Positions 53,584-63,200 of a stretch of DNA of 64,000 nt are shown here, one piece after another. Position numbers and translations under genes: made by a program. Below the pieces are notes generated by a model. It saw only the letters and a program-made list of their open reading frames with translations. It did no database searches and was not told the DNA's origin. The stretch comes from Reinekea sp. G2M2-21 (GTDB taxonomy: Bacteria > Pseudomonadota > Gammaproteobacteria > Pseudomonadales > Natronospirillaceae), in assembly GCF_015687175.1 (NCBI RefSeq), contig NZ_JADPQG010000005.1, positions 124,001-188,000 of the forward strand, given 5' to 3'. Position 1 is the first letter of the stretch. Every line of letters starts with the position of its first letter.

Positions 53584-54477
53584 ATGGCCGTTGAGAATCG
53601 TTTCAAGTCATTGGTAGAAGTAGAGAAGGTTAAGGTAAGGGAACCCGGGGTTATCATACTGACCGGACCTTCAAGCTGTGGTAAGGGTGAAGTTGCCAAT
53701 GCGTTGTGCCGGACGTTGTCGATTCGACCCGAAGCGCATTTATCGATGGGTGAAATCCTGCGCAGTACCTTTCGCGGCGCCAAAGAAGACCCTGACTTTG
53801 CCGAGCTGCTAGCCACCAAATATGAACTCAGCGCGCAAACAAACATTTTCGATTGCGTTGACACCACCGAATCGCTGAGTGCCAAAGTGCGCTCTTACCA
53901 GTCTTCATTGGAAAAATATTTTCAGAAAACCGGCATGGACCTGTTTACCTCACAGCTGGAATGGCTGGAGTTCTGTACCATGAACGGCTTGCTGGTGCCG
54001 AACCGTTGGACCGAGAATTTTGTTGCTGCTCATATCGAACAGGCCCGCTCCACGCGTGAAGAAACCTTTATTCTCGATGGTTACCCCCGTACCGAGCGCG
54101 CCGCCGAACACTTACTCGACTTTCTGGCGTCTATGGATATTCCGGTTCTGAAAGTGCTGCACCTGAGTATCAGCCGTCAGGAAATGATGTCTCGTGCGCA
54201 AGCCCGAGGCCGTGCCGATGATGATAAAGAAAGCCTGCACAAACGGTTTCAGTTTTATATTGAGAACGTGCAACCGAGCGTGGATTTCATGAAAACCAAG
54301 TTGGGCTCGGATCGGATCGCGTTAATTGATGCACACCAGCCTGTGTATGACGACACGCCACAAGGACCTCAATTTAATCTGGATGCGTCGATCAATGCCG
54401 TTGTCACCAGCGTACTACGCGCCATGGGCGTACCACGTGTGGTGCTGAACGACATTCTTAACGGTGATTCAAAGTAG
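53584..54477 (+). CDS. Adenylate-kinase-like nucleoside monophosphate kinase
   Basis: A 297-residue P-loop kinase. Walker A is GPSSCGKGE (28-36), the NMP-binding region includes HLSMGEILRSTF, the central motif is ILDGYPRTERAAEHLLD, and the lid arginines are in RAQARGRADDDKESLHKRFQFY. This order matches adenylate kinase, but about 70 extra residues lie between the P-loop and the NMP region and the sequence differs from Adk. It probably phosphorylates a nucleotide or a related small molecule. GAGGGAAAGG precedes the ATG. Confidence 0.72.
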   Translation: MAVENRFKSLVEVEKVKVREPGVIILTGPSSCGKGEVANALCRTLSIRPEAHLSMGEILRSTFRGAKEDPDFAELLATKYELSAQTNIFDCVDTTESLSAKVRSYQSSLEKYFQKTGMDLFTSQLEWLEFCTMNGLLVPNRWTENFVAAHIEQARSTREETFILDGYPRTERAAEHLLDFLASMDIPVLKVLHLSISRQEMMSRAQARGRADDDKESLHKRFQFYIENVQPSVDFMKTKLGSDRIALIDAHQPVYDDTPQGPQFNLDASINAVVTSVLRAMGVPRVVLNDILNGDSK

Positions 54478-54527
54478 GCTTATTTACCCGCGCGCAGAAT
54501 ATTTTTCTGTGCGCCATTTCCTTATGC

Positions 54528-55307
54528 TTAGCCAACGCGTTCGAGCATCATTTCCGAAAAATCCGCAAACGTTTCAAAACCGATCTTTTCATAGCATTGA
54601 ATGGCCGACGTGTTTTCGCTGTGAACATTCAGACCAATCAGTTCAACCGTGGTAAGTAATCGTTCGCACAAGGCTGTAATGCTTCGACCGGCAAACCCCT
54701 GTCCCCGGAAATCCGGGTGAGTTGCGATGTTGCCCAGCGCCGCGACGTGATAGGTCGGCGAGTAAACATGAATCCCCGCCACACTGACCAACTGATGATG
54801 GTGCACATATCCGGTAAAGGTGTGCTGGCTGAGCATGTCCGGATCAAACCAGTTGTTTGGGTAGCTGAGTTGATAAAAGTTGCTCAGCCGTTCAGCGTCT
54901 GCTGGACCAAAGGTTGTGATGGCTTCGGCGGGGGCAGCGGGTTGCGGATGCTGGCGTAAGATCATGCGTCGTTGCCGTTCATGATAGGTTGTGCGCATGA
55001 CCGTTTGAACCGCCGGCACACAACCGTCATTGACGTGCGCATAAACCCGTTCGCCCAGGGTTGGCAGCAGTTCAACTAACATGGATGACAGCAAATCCGT
55101 CCGGTCTCCCAGCGCTAATACAATGGGCAGATCTGGGGTTTGGTAAACCACAATCACCGCGACAATTCCGTCGTTTTCCCAGTGCGCGAAGTATCGACAG
55201 CGGGCCCAGAAAAAATCTTCCAGGTCGCCGATAGCATAGAGTTGCAGTTCAGGTGATTGACTTAAAAAACGGTAGAGTTCGGCTTTGTTTGTTGTTGGGT
55301 TGAGCAA
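54528..55307 (-). CDS. GNAT-family N-acetyltransferase
   Basis: A 259-residue protein. The acetyl-CoA-binding core is in the C-terminal half: VAALGNIATHPDFRGQGFAGRSITALCERLL (motif A with the R/Q-x-x-G-x-G/A loop), then LIGLNVHSENTSAIQCYEKIGFETFADFSEMML (motif B). The N-terminal half looks like a second, degenerate GNAT-like domain. Substrate unknown. The stop is convergent with the kinase gene. The gene lies alone, with a MITE fragment behind its start. Confidence 0.78.
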   Translation of the reverse strand: MLNPTTNKAELYRFLSQSPELQLYAIGDLEDFFWARCRYFAHWENDGIVAVIVVYQTPDLPIVLALGDRTDLLSSMLVELLPTLGERVYAHVNDGCVPAVQTVMRTTYHERQRRMILRQHPQPAAPAEAITTFGPADAERLSNFYQLSYPNNWFDPDMLSQHTFTGYVHHHQLVSVAGIHVYSPTYHVAALGNIATHPDFRGQGFAGRSITALCERLLTTVELIGLNVHSENTSAIQCYEKIGFETFADFSEMMLERVG

Positions 55308-55386
55308 GGCGGTTCTCAGTTTGGGCTGCCGTCACGGAAGTGCATCATAAAGGCAGTGAACACCAGCCGTCCACGTCAAAAGCTAA

Positions 55387-55503
55387 GGCAACTCTGAATA
55401 ATTGCCGTCTACTTCAGCGGGTGCAGAAATTTGCTGTTTTAGACTCGCCCTCCGGGCCGTTCAGATCGATGACTGAGCATTGTTGTGTGTTTTGAGAAGG
55501 ACC
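55387..55503. mobile_element. MITE type 1, left-end fragment
   Basis: Starts GGCAACTCTGAATAATTGCC after a possible YTAR site (CTAA, 55383-55386) and matches the other two copies with one internal deletion up to GTTTTGAGAAGGAC near 55501. The right end is missing. It abuts the stop codon of the small zinc-ribbon gene. Confidence 0.8.
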
Positions 55504-55659
55504 CTATCGCACATGCGCAGAGCGTTGATAACCCCACCAACGTTTAACAACATGAATGATAAATGCGCGATGGCAGTGCTCACAAAGGACGGTATGGACC
55601 CCTGCCGTTTTTCTCGGGTAGGGGCCGGTATAGGGTTTGCCGCAAAAGGCGCAGCGCAT
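55504..55659 (-). CDS. Small zinc-ribbon protein coupled to speA
   Basis: A 51-residue open frame. Two knuckles CAFC (residues 3-6) and CEHC (26-29) predict one zinc site; the rest is basic. Its ATG shares a base with the speA stop codon (TAATG) and is preceded by AGAGGAG inside the speA end, a typical coupled start. These two facts make it a likely real gene despite its size. The stop TAG lies at the border of a MITE fragment, so the C-terminus may be truncated. Function unknown; zinc-ribbons of this size often bind RNA, DNA or a partner protein. Confidence 0.65.
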   Translation of the reverse strand: MRCAFCGKPYTGPYPRKTAGVHTVLCEHCHRAFIIHVVKRWWGYQRSAHVR

Positions 55660-57563
55660 TACTCCTCTGCCTTTTGCCTTGGTTCCAGGTAGGTGATCTG
55701 TTTCAGGCCTTTGCGGTACTGATCCAGAAAGAGCTGCCGTTCACTCAACGGCATGGAGCTTTCTTCGAGCTGTCGTTGATAGGCGGCGACCAGCATGTGC
55801 TCCGGAAAATCAACGTAGTTAAGCACCTGTTCAATGGTGTCGCCTTTCTTGGCATTTTGCAGCACCAGCGAACCATCTTCGTCGAAGACAGCATCCAGGC
55901 TGTTGGTGTCGCCAAACAGATTGTGCAAATCGCCGAGAATTTCCTGATAGGCACCGACCATGAAGAAGCCCAGCCATGGACGCTCACCACGTTGCCATTC
56001 TGGCAGAGGAATAGTGGATTCCACACCTTCACCATCGACGTAATAATCGATCTTGCCGTCTGAGTCGCAGGTAATGTCCTGCAATACACCCCGAATGGCC
56101 GGTTCCCGGTCAAGTCCGGTCAGTGGCAGAATCGGGAAGATCTGATCGATCCCCCAAACGTCCGGCAACGACTGGAACATGGAGAAGTTAACGAACAGCT
56201 TGGTGGCCATTTTTTCATTGAGGTCATCCAGCATGTCACGATGGGCGCGTTTTGCCGGGTTTAACCGCTCACTGATGATCTGGTTAATGGCGCGCGACAT
56301 ATCTTCAGCGTGCGCGCGCTGCTGTAATGTCAGGAAGCCCTGGTTGTAGGCGTCGTGTACATCCTTCAGGAAGTAGGTCGCATCGTGGTAGAGCTCCGCG
56401 TAGGGGCGCTCGTGAATTTTGGTGCATTGATAACAATACCAGAGCTCTTTTAGGATGCTCGGCGAGTCTTCTGCTGGACACTCTGGCACGACGACATCGG
56501 GCGTTTCTTCTTCGGCCACGTCGGCGATCAGTACGGCGTGATGTGCTGTTACTGCACGCCCGGATTCACTGAAAATCATCGGGTGGGGCAGGCCTTCGTT
56601 TTCACAGGCTTCACGAAACGCATAAACAACGTTATTGGCGTATTCCTGAGTTGAATAGTTCATGGAGCAGGATTCGCGCGAGCGGGTGCCTTCGTAATCA
56701 ACACCCAAACCGCCGCCCACGTCGACAATGTTGATAGGCACATCCAGATGGCGCAGTTCAACATAGAAGCGAGCACACTCGCGCAAACCCAACTGAATGT
56801 CGCGGATGTTGGCGATCTGTGACCCCAGATGAAAGTGCAACAGCTGAAAGCAATCTAACCGGTCGTGTTCGCGTAACCGTTCAGTGACCGCCAGAATTTC
56901 AGAAGCGGTTAAGCCAAATTTGGATTTTTCGCCGCCAGAGTTTTCCCACTTGCCTTTGCCAATGCTGGCCAGTCTGGCGCGCACACCGATACGTGGCAGC
57001 ACTTTCAGTTCGTTGGAAATGTCGAGAATCCAATCGACTTCACTGGATTTTTCAACCACCAGATAAACGTGGTGACCGAGTTTTTCCGCCGATAATGCCA
57101 GGCGAATGTATTCTTCATCTTTATAGCCGTTACAGACAATTGTGGTGGCACCACGGGATGCTTCGGCCAAGACCGCCATCAACTCCGGCTTACTGCCTGC
57201 TTCCAGACCAATGCGGGCGGCACCCGCTAGTTGCTGACCTTTAATGATCTCTTCGACCACCCGGCGCTGCTGATTCACTTTGATGGGATACAGTGGCTGG
57301 TAGATATTGCGGTAATGCTCGTTTTCAATCGCGGCTTTAAAGGCACTGGTGATCTGCGCGACGCGGTCGTGCAGAATGTGCGGAAAACGCACCAATAATG
57401 GCAATTGCAGTCCACGGGTTCTGGCGGCCAGAACGATATCCTTAAGCGAGGTTTTTTGGTTGGCATTTACCACCGTATCGCCATTTTCATTGACGGTAAA
57501 ATAACCTTCTGACCAGCGATTAATGTTGTACAGCTCAATCGCGTCGCTCACAGTCCAGACCAT
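55659..57563 (-). CDS. speA: Biosynthetic arginine decarboxylase SpeA
   Basis: A 634-residue PLP enzyme that turns arginine into agmatine for putrescine and spermidine synthesis. The PLP lysine is K95 in YPIKVNQQ. HFHLGSQIANI, DVGGGLGVDYEGTR and MIFSESGRAVTAHHAV are the family's cofactor and substrate blocks. Length is normal. A coupled 51-residue zinc-ribbon gene follows. ridA diverges across about 200 bases. Confidence 0.95.
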   Translation of the reverse strand: MVWTVSDAIELYNINRWSEGYFTVNENGDTVVNANQKTSLKDIVLAARTRGLQLPLLVRFPHILHDRVAQITSAFKAAIENEHYRNIYQPLYPIKVNQQRRVVEEIIKGQQLAGAARIGLEAGSKPELMAVLAEASRGATTIVCNGYKDEEYIRLALSAEKLGHHVYLVVEKSSEVDWILDISNELKVLPRIGVRARLASIGKGKWENSGGEKSKFGLTASEILAVTERLREHDRLDCFQLLHFHLGSQIANIRDIQLGLRECARFYVELRHLDVPINIVDVGGGLGVDYEGTRSRESCSMNYSTQEYANNVVYAFREACENEGLPHPMIFSESGRAVTAHHAVLIADVAEEETPDVVVPECPAEDSPSILKELWYCYQCTKIHERPYAELYHDATYFLKDVHDAYNQGFLTLQQRAHAEDMSRAINQIISERLNPAKRAHRDMLDDLNEKMATKLFVNFSMFQSLPDVWGIDQIFPILPLTGLDREPAIRGVLQDITCDSDGKIDYYVDGEGVESTIPLPEWQRGERPWLGFFMVGAYQEILGDLHNLFGDTNSLDAVFDEDGSLVLQNAKKGDTIEQVLNYVDFPEHMLVAAYQRQLEESSMPLSERQLFLDQYRKGLKQITYLEPRQKAEE

Positions 57564-57766
57564 AGCAGAAACTCCGTTAACGGACTTTGGCTACGAACCC
57601 TCGTTCGCCGGTGTGTCTTCCATTGCCAGACAGTGGTAATGGGCACACTTCCAAAGTAACCTTTGCGTGAAAAAACGGTTTACCTTAGTACAGACCCTTA
57701 CTCCGGGTTTGTAAAAGGGGCGCTATTTAAGCAGGTTGAAAACACTTTTTACAAGGAGAAATCATA

Positions 57767-58150
57767 ATGAGCAAAATAATAATTGCGACCGACAATGCAC
57801 CTGCCGCCATCGGCACCTATTCGCAGGCGGTAAAAGTCGGTTCCACAGTCTATCTGTCGGGTCAAATCCCGTTGGATCCGGCCACCATGACGCTGGTCGA
57901 CACGGATATGGCGGCGCAGATTCACCAGGTGTTCAAAAATCTGAGCGCTGTGTGCGAAGCTGCTGGTGGCAGCTTGCAGGATATCGTCAAACTGAACATT
58001 TTTTTAACGGATTTAAGCCATTTCGCGTTGGTTAACGAAGTAATGGCTCAATATTTCGAACAGCCATATCCGGCCCGTGCCGCCATCGGCGTGGCTCAAT
58101 TGCCCAAAGGCGCGGCAGTGGAGATGGACGGTATCGTAGAACTGGGCTGA
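57767..58150 (+). CDS. ridA: RidA-family reactive imine deaminase
   Basis: A 127-residue protein with the family blocks [50 protein letters not shown] and the active-site Arg in [16 protein letters not shown], ending [10 protein letters not shown]. RidA hydrolyses reactive enamine/imine products of PLP enzymes. AAGGAG precedes the ATG by eight bases. Divergent from the PLP-dependent speA. Confidence 0.93.
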   Translation: MSKIIIATDNAPAAIGTYSQAVKVGSTVYLSGQIPLDPATMTLVDTDMAAQIHQVFKNLSAVCEAAGGSLQDIVKLNIFLTDLSHFALVNEVMAQYFEQPYPARAAIGVAQLPKGAAVEMDGIVELG

Positions 58151-58163
58151 TCAGCCCTCGGTA

Positions 58164-58304
58164 TTAAGGCTTTCGTGCCCGTGCTTTGCGTGCGGCGCGA
58201 GCGTCTTTCCAGCCCTCAAAACGAATTTGCAGGTTCTGCAGTTTGGCGATCAGTAAATGAGCCGCTTTACGATTGGTCAAAATTTTCGGAAGTGGTTTGG
58301 CCAT
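58164..58304 (-). CDS. Small basic protein (46 residues)
   Basis: An open frame starting MAKPLPKILTNRKAAHLLIAKL and ending in an Arg/Ala/Lys-rich tail. AAAGAG lies six bases before the ATG. The composition (strongly basic, one amphipathic helix) is like a small nucleic-acid-binding protein. It lies on the opposite strand between ridA and the acyltransferase gene, in a gap that would otherwise be unusually long. No family recognised. Confidence 0.5.
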   Translation of the reverse strand: MAKPLPKILTNRKAAHLLIAKLQNLQIRFEGWKDARAARKARARKP

Positions 58305-58417
58305 GATAACTCTTTGGTTGTTGGTTTAACGCCGCCGGTATTTGCGGCATACTCTCACGTTCCTTGGGTTTCATCGGCACATCCTTTGTCGAACGTTATT
58401 AAATGAGTTATTCCTGA

Positions 58418-59380
58418 ATGGGTCAAGCAAAACACCGTCCGCCACTCAAGCGGAACCAGAAAGACTCGCGGGTGACGGAGGTTCAACGTTATCGCGATTT
58501 CCTGTCCCCTCGTTATTGGCCCGCCTGGTTTGGTATCGGCGGAATCTATCTGATGGCTTGGTTGCCCATTCCAGTACGGTTGGGCTTGTCGCGGGTAATT
58601 GCCGGGTTGTTGTACCGTTTGGTGCCCAGCCGGCGCAAAGTGGCGCAAACCAATATCCGACTGTGCTTTCCCGAATTGAGCGCTGCCGAACAGCATCGAC
58701 TGGTTAAACAGACCTTTTTCTCCAATACGTTGAACTTTTTTGAAACCGCTCACGCCTGGTGTCGGCCGGTGACATCGGTGCCATTTCACATCGAAGGGCT
58801 GCAGCATTACAAAGACGCAGTGGCCTCCGGCCGCGGCATTTTGGTGCTCAGCGGTCATTTCGGACCCATTGATATTCTCGGCGCGCTGTTGATCGGGATC
58901 TGTGAGTTTTCGGTTGTCTACCGCAAACACGATAATGCGCTGTTTAATTACTTCATGACCCGTGCCCGCGAGCGCTACAGCAAGAAAACCCTGGCGCGTA
59001 AAGACATGAAAGGCTTACTTCGAGAGCTGAAGCAGGGCGGGGCAATCTGGTATGCCCCCGATCAGGACTATGGTCGGAAAGCTTCGGTGTTTGTGCCGTT
59101 TTTCAATATCCCCACTGCCACCATCACCATGACCAGTAAACTGGCCAAGATGGGCGATGCGATCGTATTACCTGTCAGTGCCTATCGGACAGACGATCAT
59201 CGGGGCTTTGTGTTGAATATCGAAGCACCGGTTGCTATACCGAGTGGAGACGACGTTGCCGATGCGCGATGGATTAATGAATGGCTGGAGTCACGCATTC
59301 GATGTCACCCCGAACAGTATCTCTGGCTGCATAAACGTTTTAAGACACGACCTGAAGGCGAAGCTTCAGTTTATCGTTAA
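58418..59380 (+). CDS. Lipid A acyltransferase (LpxL/HtrB type)
   Basis: A 320-residue inner-membrane enzyme that adds a secondary acyl chain to lipid A. The catalytic H-x4-D motif is HFGPID (H147, D152) after GILVLSG; AQTNIRLCFPE and GGAIWYAPDQDYG are further family blocks, and a membrane-associated helix lies near residues 40-60. The N-terminal 30 residues are strongly basic. Whether it is the LpxL or LpxM step cannot be told. The aminopeptidase gene starts 21 bases after its stop. Confidence 0.85.
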   Translation: MGQAKHRPPLKRNQKDSRVTEVQRYRDFLSPRYWPAWFGIGGIYLMAWLPIPVRLGLSRVIAGLLYRLVPSRRKVAQTNIRLCFPELSAAEQHRLVKQTFFSNTLNFFETAHAWCRPVTSVPFHIEGLQHYKDAVASGRGILVLSGHFGPIDILGALLIGICEFSVVYRKHDNALFNYFMTRARERYSKKTLARKDMKGLLRELKQGGAIWYAPDQDYGRKASVFVPFFNIPTATITMTSKLAKMGDAIVLPVSAYRTDDHRGFVLNIEAPVAIPSGDDVADARWINEWLESRIRCHPEQYLWLHKRFKTRPEGEASVYR

Positions 59381-59401
59381 CCCGTTACCACAAGGATATT
59401 C

Positions 59402-60799
59402 ATGAAAACATTTGATTACCCGCAACTACAACTGCAACAGGTGACGACACTGCCCGCAGACGCCGACTGTTGTATTGAATGGCGGGAAACATCCGAACAT
59501 GCACTGATCAACCAGCATCTGAACGGCGAGCGACGTTTACGCCAATTACTGCCCAGTGGTGTGCTGTGGTCCTTTGGCAAAGCGCCAAAGACGGTTTCGG
59601 AATTTGAACGTTTAACTCTGGCGCGCGCCATGGTGTTAGGTGCCATGCGCAAAGACGATCGCCACCTGGTGCTGATCGCTGACGATGCCGACCACATGCA
59701 GGCGTTGCTCAGTGCCGCTTTGGCCGCTCAGTACGAGCTGCCAACCTTTAAAAAGAACCAACCGGCAAAACGTGAATTAACCATCAGTCTGCTTGGACCT
59801 ATCGATGCCGAGACCATCTCGCTGCGCCAAGCGGAAGCTGAAGGTAATGCCTACACTCGTTATTTGACGGCGTTGCCCGCTAATGAGTTAAACCCCTGGT
59901 CGTATCGCGAACTCATTGAAGAACTAGCTGAAACAGAAGGCTGGGAATGTAAGGTGTACCGTTATAAAGAGCTTGAAAAAATGGGTGCCGGTGCCTTTTT
60001 GGCCGTAGCGCGAGGTTCCATGAACAAAGAAGCTTCCATCGTCCGGGTTCACTACAAAGGTAACCCAGACTCGGTGGACACCATTGCGCTGGTGGGCAAA
60101 GGCGTGACCATGGATACCGGTGGCTACAACCTGAAAACCGGCGGTTCCATGTTTGGCATGAACGGCGATATGAATGGCAGCGCTGTTGTGCTGGGCAACA
60201 TGCTGGCCGCAACCCGGCGTGGCGAAAAAGTGAATATGACCGGTTGGTTGGCGTTAACCGATAACCACATTGGTTCTGGCGCTTATCATGCTAACGAATG
60301 GGTCAGGGCGCTCAACGGTACGACCATTGAAGTGGTCGACACGGACGCCGAAGGTCGCATGATTTTGGCCGACACTCTGACATTGGCCTCGCGCGAGCAC
60401 CCCAAGGCGGTCATCGATTATGCGACCCTGACCGGTGCCTGCATTGCGGCACTGTCTACTCGTTATTCTGGCGTCTTTACCAACCATGAACCGTGGTTTT
60501 TACCGCTGATCGAAGCGGGCAAGCAAAGTGGTGAGCGCATCTGGCCGTTTCCGATCGATGCCGATTACGATGAGAACATCAAAAGTAACATTGCCGATAT
60601 CCAACAGTGCAATCCGGGTAAGTCGTCGGACCACATCGATGCCGCTCGCTTTTTAAGCCGATTCATTGAACCGAATGTGCCCTGGGTGCATGTCGATCTG
60701 GCATCAGCGGTGCACAAGGGCGGCTTGGCGCATGTGTCGACCGACATTACCGGCTTTGGCATCCGGCTAACCCAAAACCTGTTTAAAATGCTGTTCTAA
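59402..60799 (+). CDS. M17-family leucyl aminopeptidase
   Basis: A 465-residue cytoplasmic di-zinc aminopeptidase. Metal ligands lie in GKGVTMDTGG, MNGDMNGSA and DTDAEGRMILADTL, the last being a close variant of the family signature NTDAEGRL. The N-terminal 150 residues are the usual regulatory half. It removes N-terminal residues from peptides. ACAAGGATATTC precedes the ATG. Co-directional with the acyltransferase gene and probably in one transcript. Confidence 0.88.
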   Translation: MKTFDYPQLQLQQVTTLPADADCCIEWRETSEHALINQHLNGERRLRQLLPSGVLWSFGKAPKTVSEFERLTLARAMVLGAMRKDDRHLVLIADDADHMQALLSAALAAQYELPTFKKNQPAKRELTISLLGPIDAETISLRQAEAEGNAYTRYLTALPANELNPWSYRELIEELAETEGWECKVYRYKELEKMGAGAFLAVARGSMNKEASIVRVHYKGNPDSVDTIALVGKGVTMDTGGYNLKTGGSMFGMNGDMNGSAVVLGNMLAATRRGEKVNMTGWLALTDNHIGSGAYHANEWVRALNGTTIEVVDTDAEGRMILADTLTLASREHPKAVIDYATLTGACIAALSTRYSGVFTNHEPWFLPLIEAGKQSGERIWPFPIDADYDENIKSNIADIQQCNPGKSSDHIDAARFLSRFIEPNVPWVHVDLASAVHKGGLAHVSTDITGFGIRLTQNLFKMLF

Positions 60800-60823
60800 C
60801 CAACACGGTAAGTCTTCTCTCAA

Positions 60824-60851
60824 GCGCTCGAACCGATGCCGGTTCGAGCGC
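60824..60851 (+). terminator. Perfect hairpin after the aminopeptidase gene
   Basis: GCGCTCGAACC-GATGCC-GGTTCGAGCGC, 11 base pairs. The following sequence (GTCTCCTCCC) is not T-rich, so termination may be weak or factor-assisted. Confidence 0.6.
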
Positions 60852-60950
60852 GTCTCCTCCCGCTTGAAATTTTCCTCTCGACGCATTTTCTGCCTGCCTC
60901 AAAATGACTGCTAGACTGAAAGCATTGTGTGCCGATGTGGAGTTTACGCT

Positions 60951-62192
60951 GTGCCGTCTGTGTTAATCGTTGAAGATTCAAGTGTTGTTCAGAAAATCTT
61001 AAAGCATATCGCCGGGCGCAGTTTGGCGTTTAATCTGGTTTATGCCAGCAGCCGGAAGGAGGCCATGGTTAAGTTAGCCGAGCGCAACGATTGGCTGGCC
61101 GCTATTATTGATTTGAACCTGCCCGATGCGCCTCATGGTGAACTGGTTGATGATGTACTGGGCATGGGGATCCCGACCATTGTGTTAACCGGCAGTGTTG
61201 ACGACGAAAAACGCGATGCACTGACGCGCCGGGGCATTGTCGATTACGTCCTGAAGGAAGGGCGTTACAGTTATCAGTATGCGGTTAATCTGGTGAATCG
61301 CTTGAACCGCAATAAACACATCAAAGTGCTGGTGGCGGAAGACTCCACCGTCACCCGCAATTTTATTGTCGAGCTGTTATCGCGACATCTGTTTCAGGTG
61401 GTACAGGTGGATGACGGGCGGAAAGCTCTGGAGGCTTTACGTAAAGACGACAGCATTAAACTGTTGTTAACCGATTACAACATGCCCTCGATGGATGGCT
61501 TTGAATTAATCCATGAACTTCGACATAAGGAGGACAAGGTCGATCTGGTCATCATCGGTTTGTCTTCCGCGGGCGATAAATACCTGTCCGCGAAATTCAT
61601 CAAAAACGGTGCTAACGATTTTCTCTACAAGCCTTTTTCACACGAAGAATTTTTCTGCCGAATCATGCAAGCCGTGGAGTCGATGGAACGTCTGGAAACC
61701 ATGCGCGAAATGGCGTATACCGACGCACTGACGGGCATCGGAAACCGACGGTTTTTTATCGAAAAAGCGCGCAAGTATCTGGATCAGGCCATGGATCATG
61801 GTACCCCCATGAGTTTGGCGATGGTGGATATCGATCATTTCAAACTGATTAACGACGATTATGGCCATGACGTCGGTGACGAAGTGCTGCAACACTTTGC
61901 CACTGCGTTATCGGATCGTTTTGGTCGGTTTTTATTTGCGCGTACTGGTGGCGAAGAATTTTGCATTGTCATGCCGGGCTTGAAGCAGGAAAAGGCTTTT
62001 CAGTTACTGGACGCACTGCGCGCGCAGATAGCACAGGATTTTGCCGATACCGCGGCGGGTGATGTCGGTTACACCTTCAGCGGAGGGTTAGTGCAAGCGC
62101 CTGCGGATAATGTCGAAAGCTTAATGAAGCGAGCTGATATTTTGTTGTATCGGGCGAAGGACGCAGGTCGTAATATGGTTTTGGTGGAGTAG
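60951..62192 (+). CDS. Double-receiver diguanylate cyclase
   Basis: A 413-residue cytoplasmic protein: receiver 1 (LIVEDSS, phospho-Asp in AIIDLNLPD), receiver 2 (VLVAEDS, LLTDYNMPSMDG), then a GGDEF domain (DALTGIGNRR; active site RTGGEEF) that makes cyclic-di-GMP. Receiver 1 ends with DYVLKEG instead of the usual KPF. GTG 60951 has GGAG nine bases upstream and opens directly into the receiver; a GTG at 60927 would add eight residues. No kinase is adjacent. Repeat copy E follows. Confidence 0.88.
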   Translation: MPSVLIVEDSSVVQKILKHIAGRSLAFNLVYASSRKEAMVKLAERNDWLAAIIDLNLPDAPHGELVDDVLGMGIPTIVLTGSVDDEKRDALTRRGIVDYVLKEGRYSYQYAVNLVNRLNRNKHIKVLVAEDSTVTRNFIVELLSRHLFQVVQVDDGRKALEALRKDDSIKLLLTDYNMPSMDGFELIHELRHKEDKVDLVIIGLSSAGDKYLSAKFIKNGANDFLYKPFSHEEFFCRIMQAVESMERLETMREMAYTDALTGIGNRRFFIEKARKYLDQAMDHGTPMSLAMVDIDHFKLINDDYGHDVGDEVLQHFATALSDRFGRFLFARTGGEEFCIVMPGLKQEKAFQLLDALRAQIAQDFADTAAGDVGYTFSGGLVQAPADNVESLMKRADILLYRAKDAGRNMVLVE

Positions 62193-62240
62193 TTTTGTAT
62201 ATTGATTGGGGTTTGGTTTTTGATAGGAAATTTTGGAAGG

Positions 62241-63092
62241 ATTTCTCTTTCCAAGGGGGCAGCCCCGAATGGCACTTACTTAAGCCTTCCTGGCATGTAT
62301 ATTTTCTATTTCGGGAGCACCGGCAAGCTGCTTTATAGAACGTGTGTTCTTTTTCGGTAAGAGCCAATCTTGTCCTGCGACTAAGGTTAGGTTCCCACCA
62401 ATGGATTTCTTGGAGGATTTTTCTTTCCAAGGGGAGATCCCCTTGATCCGGCCTTCACCAGAGGTGAAGTCGTTAAAATCGAATCGAAGCCCATTGGGGC
62501 TTCGCTTTTAATCGATTTTAACCCCCCCTTTGTCGCCCGCTTTGGTGTACTTCTTTAATTGACACTTCATTCGAACGGTAGCTTGAGTGTGCGTCCCTGC
62601 ACACGCGGCGCTTACAAGGGCATCCATGCCCTTGAATCCGTTGCGATGTGTCAATTAATTCAGCCAAAGCAGATGTGACGGAACCGTTATTTGCGCCAGT
62701 CCTTGGAACATAGAATTTAGAGGTTGGTTTTATCTATCGAGAAAGTAGCTCTTGCCGCGGTTTTCTCCGCCTTTCAAACGACCACGCGAAGCAATTTGCG
62801 TCTCACAGGTTGTTCAAGCAGGGATGCTTGAACAACCTGTGAGCCGGCCAGGGAAGGCCGTCGCGAACGACCTGTCGAAGACGAAATTGAGACGTGTGAT
62901 CAGTCGTTTGTGGCGGCGGCTGGGATTGTTAAGGGCCGAGCCCGAATCGTCGGACCGGTTCGGCCCTTGACGGCGAAAGTTTCCCAGTGAAACCAAGTCA
63001 CTGAATGATGCAAAAACCTCAGACAGAACGTAAATATAACTTGGTAAGTACCAGTACCATTCGGGGCAGCCTCCTTGGAAAGAAAAATCCTC
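62241..63092 (+). repeat. Hairpin-rich repeat family, copy E
   Basis: Ends are TTTCCAAGGGGGCAGCC..GAATGGCACTTACTTAAG on the left and AGTACCATTCGGGGCAGCC..CTTGGAAAG on the right, an imperfect inverted pair. Internal hairpins: AAGGGCATCCATGCCCTT (62617) and TTCAAGCAGGGATGCTTGAA (62814). A GATCCGGCCTTCACC block is shared with copy A (14974). An extra inner end (62405-62450) suggests that one copy inserted in another. Confidence 0.87.
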
Positions 63093-63200
63093 CAAGAAAT
63101 CTTTTGGCTAAAACGGAACCATAGTCTTCGGAACAGATTTAGTACTTGAAGTAAAAAAATCTCAGTGAAAATAAGTCACAGAGTGATGCAAAAACCCTAG

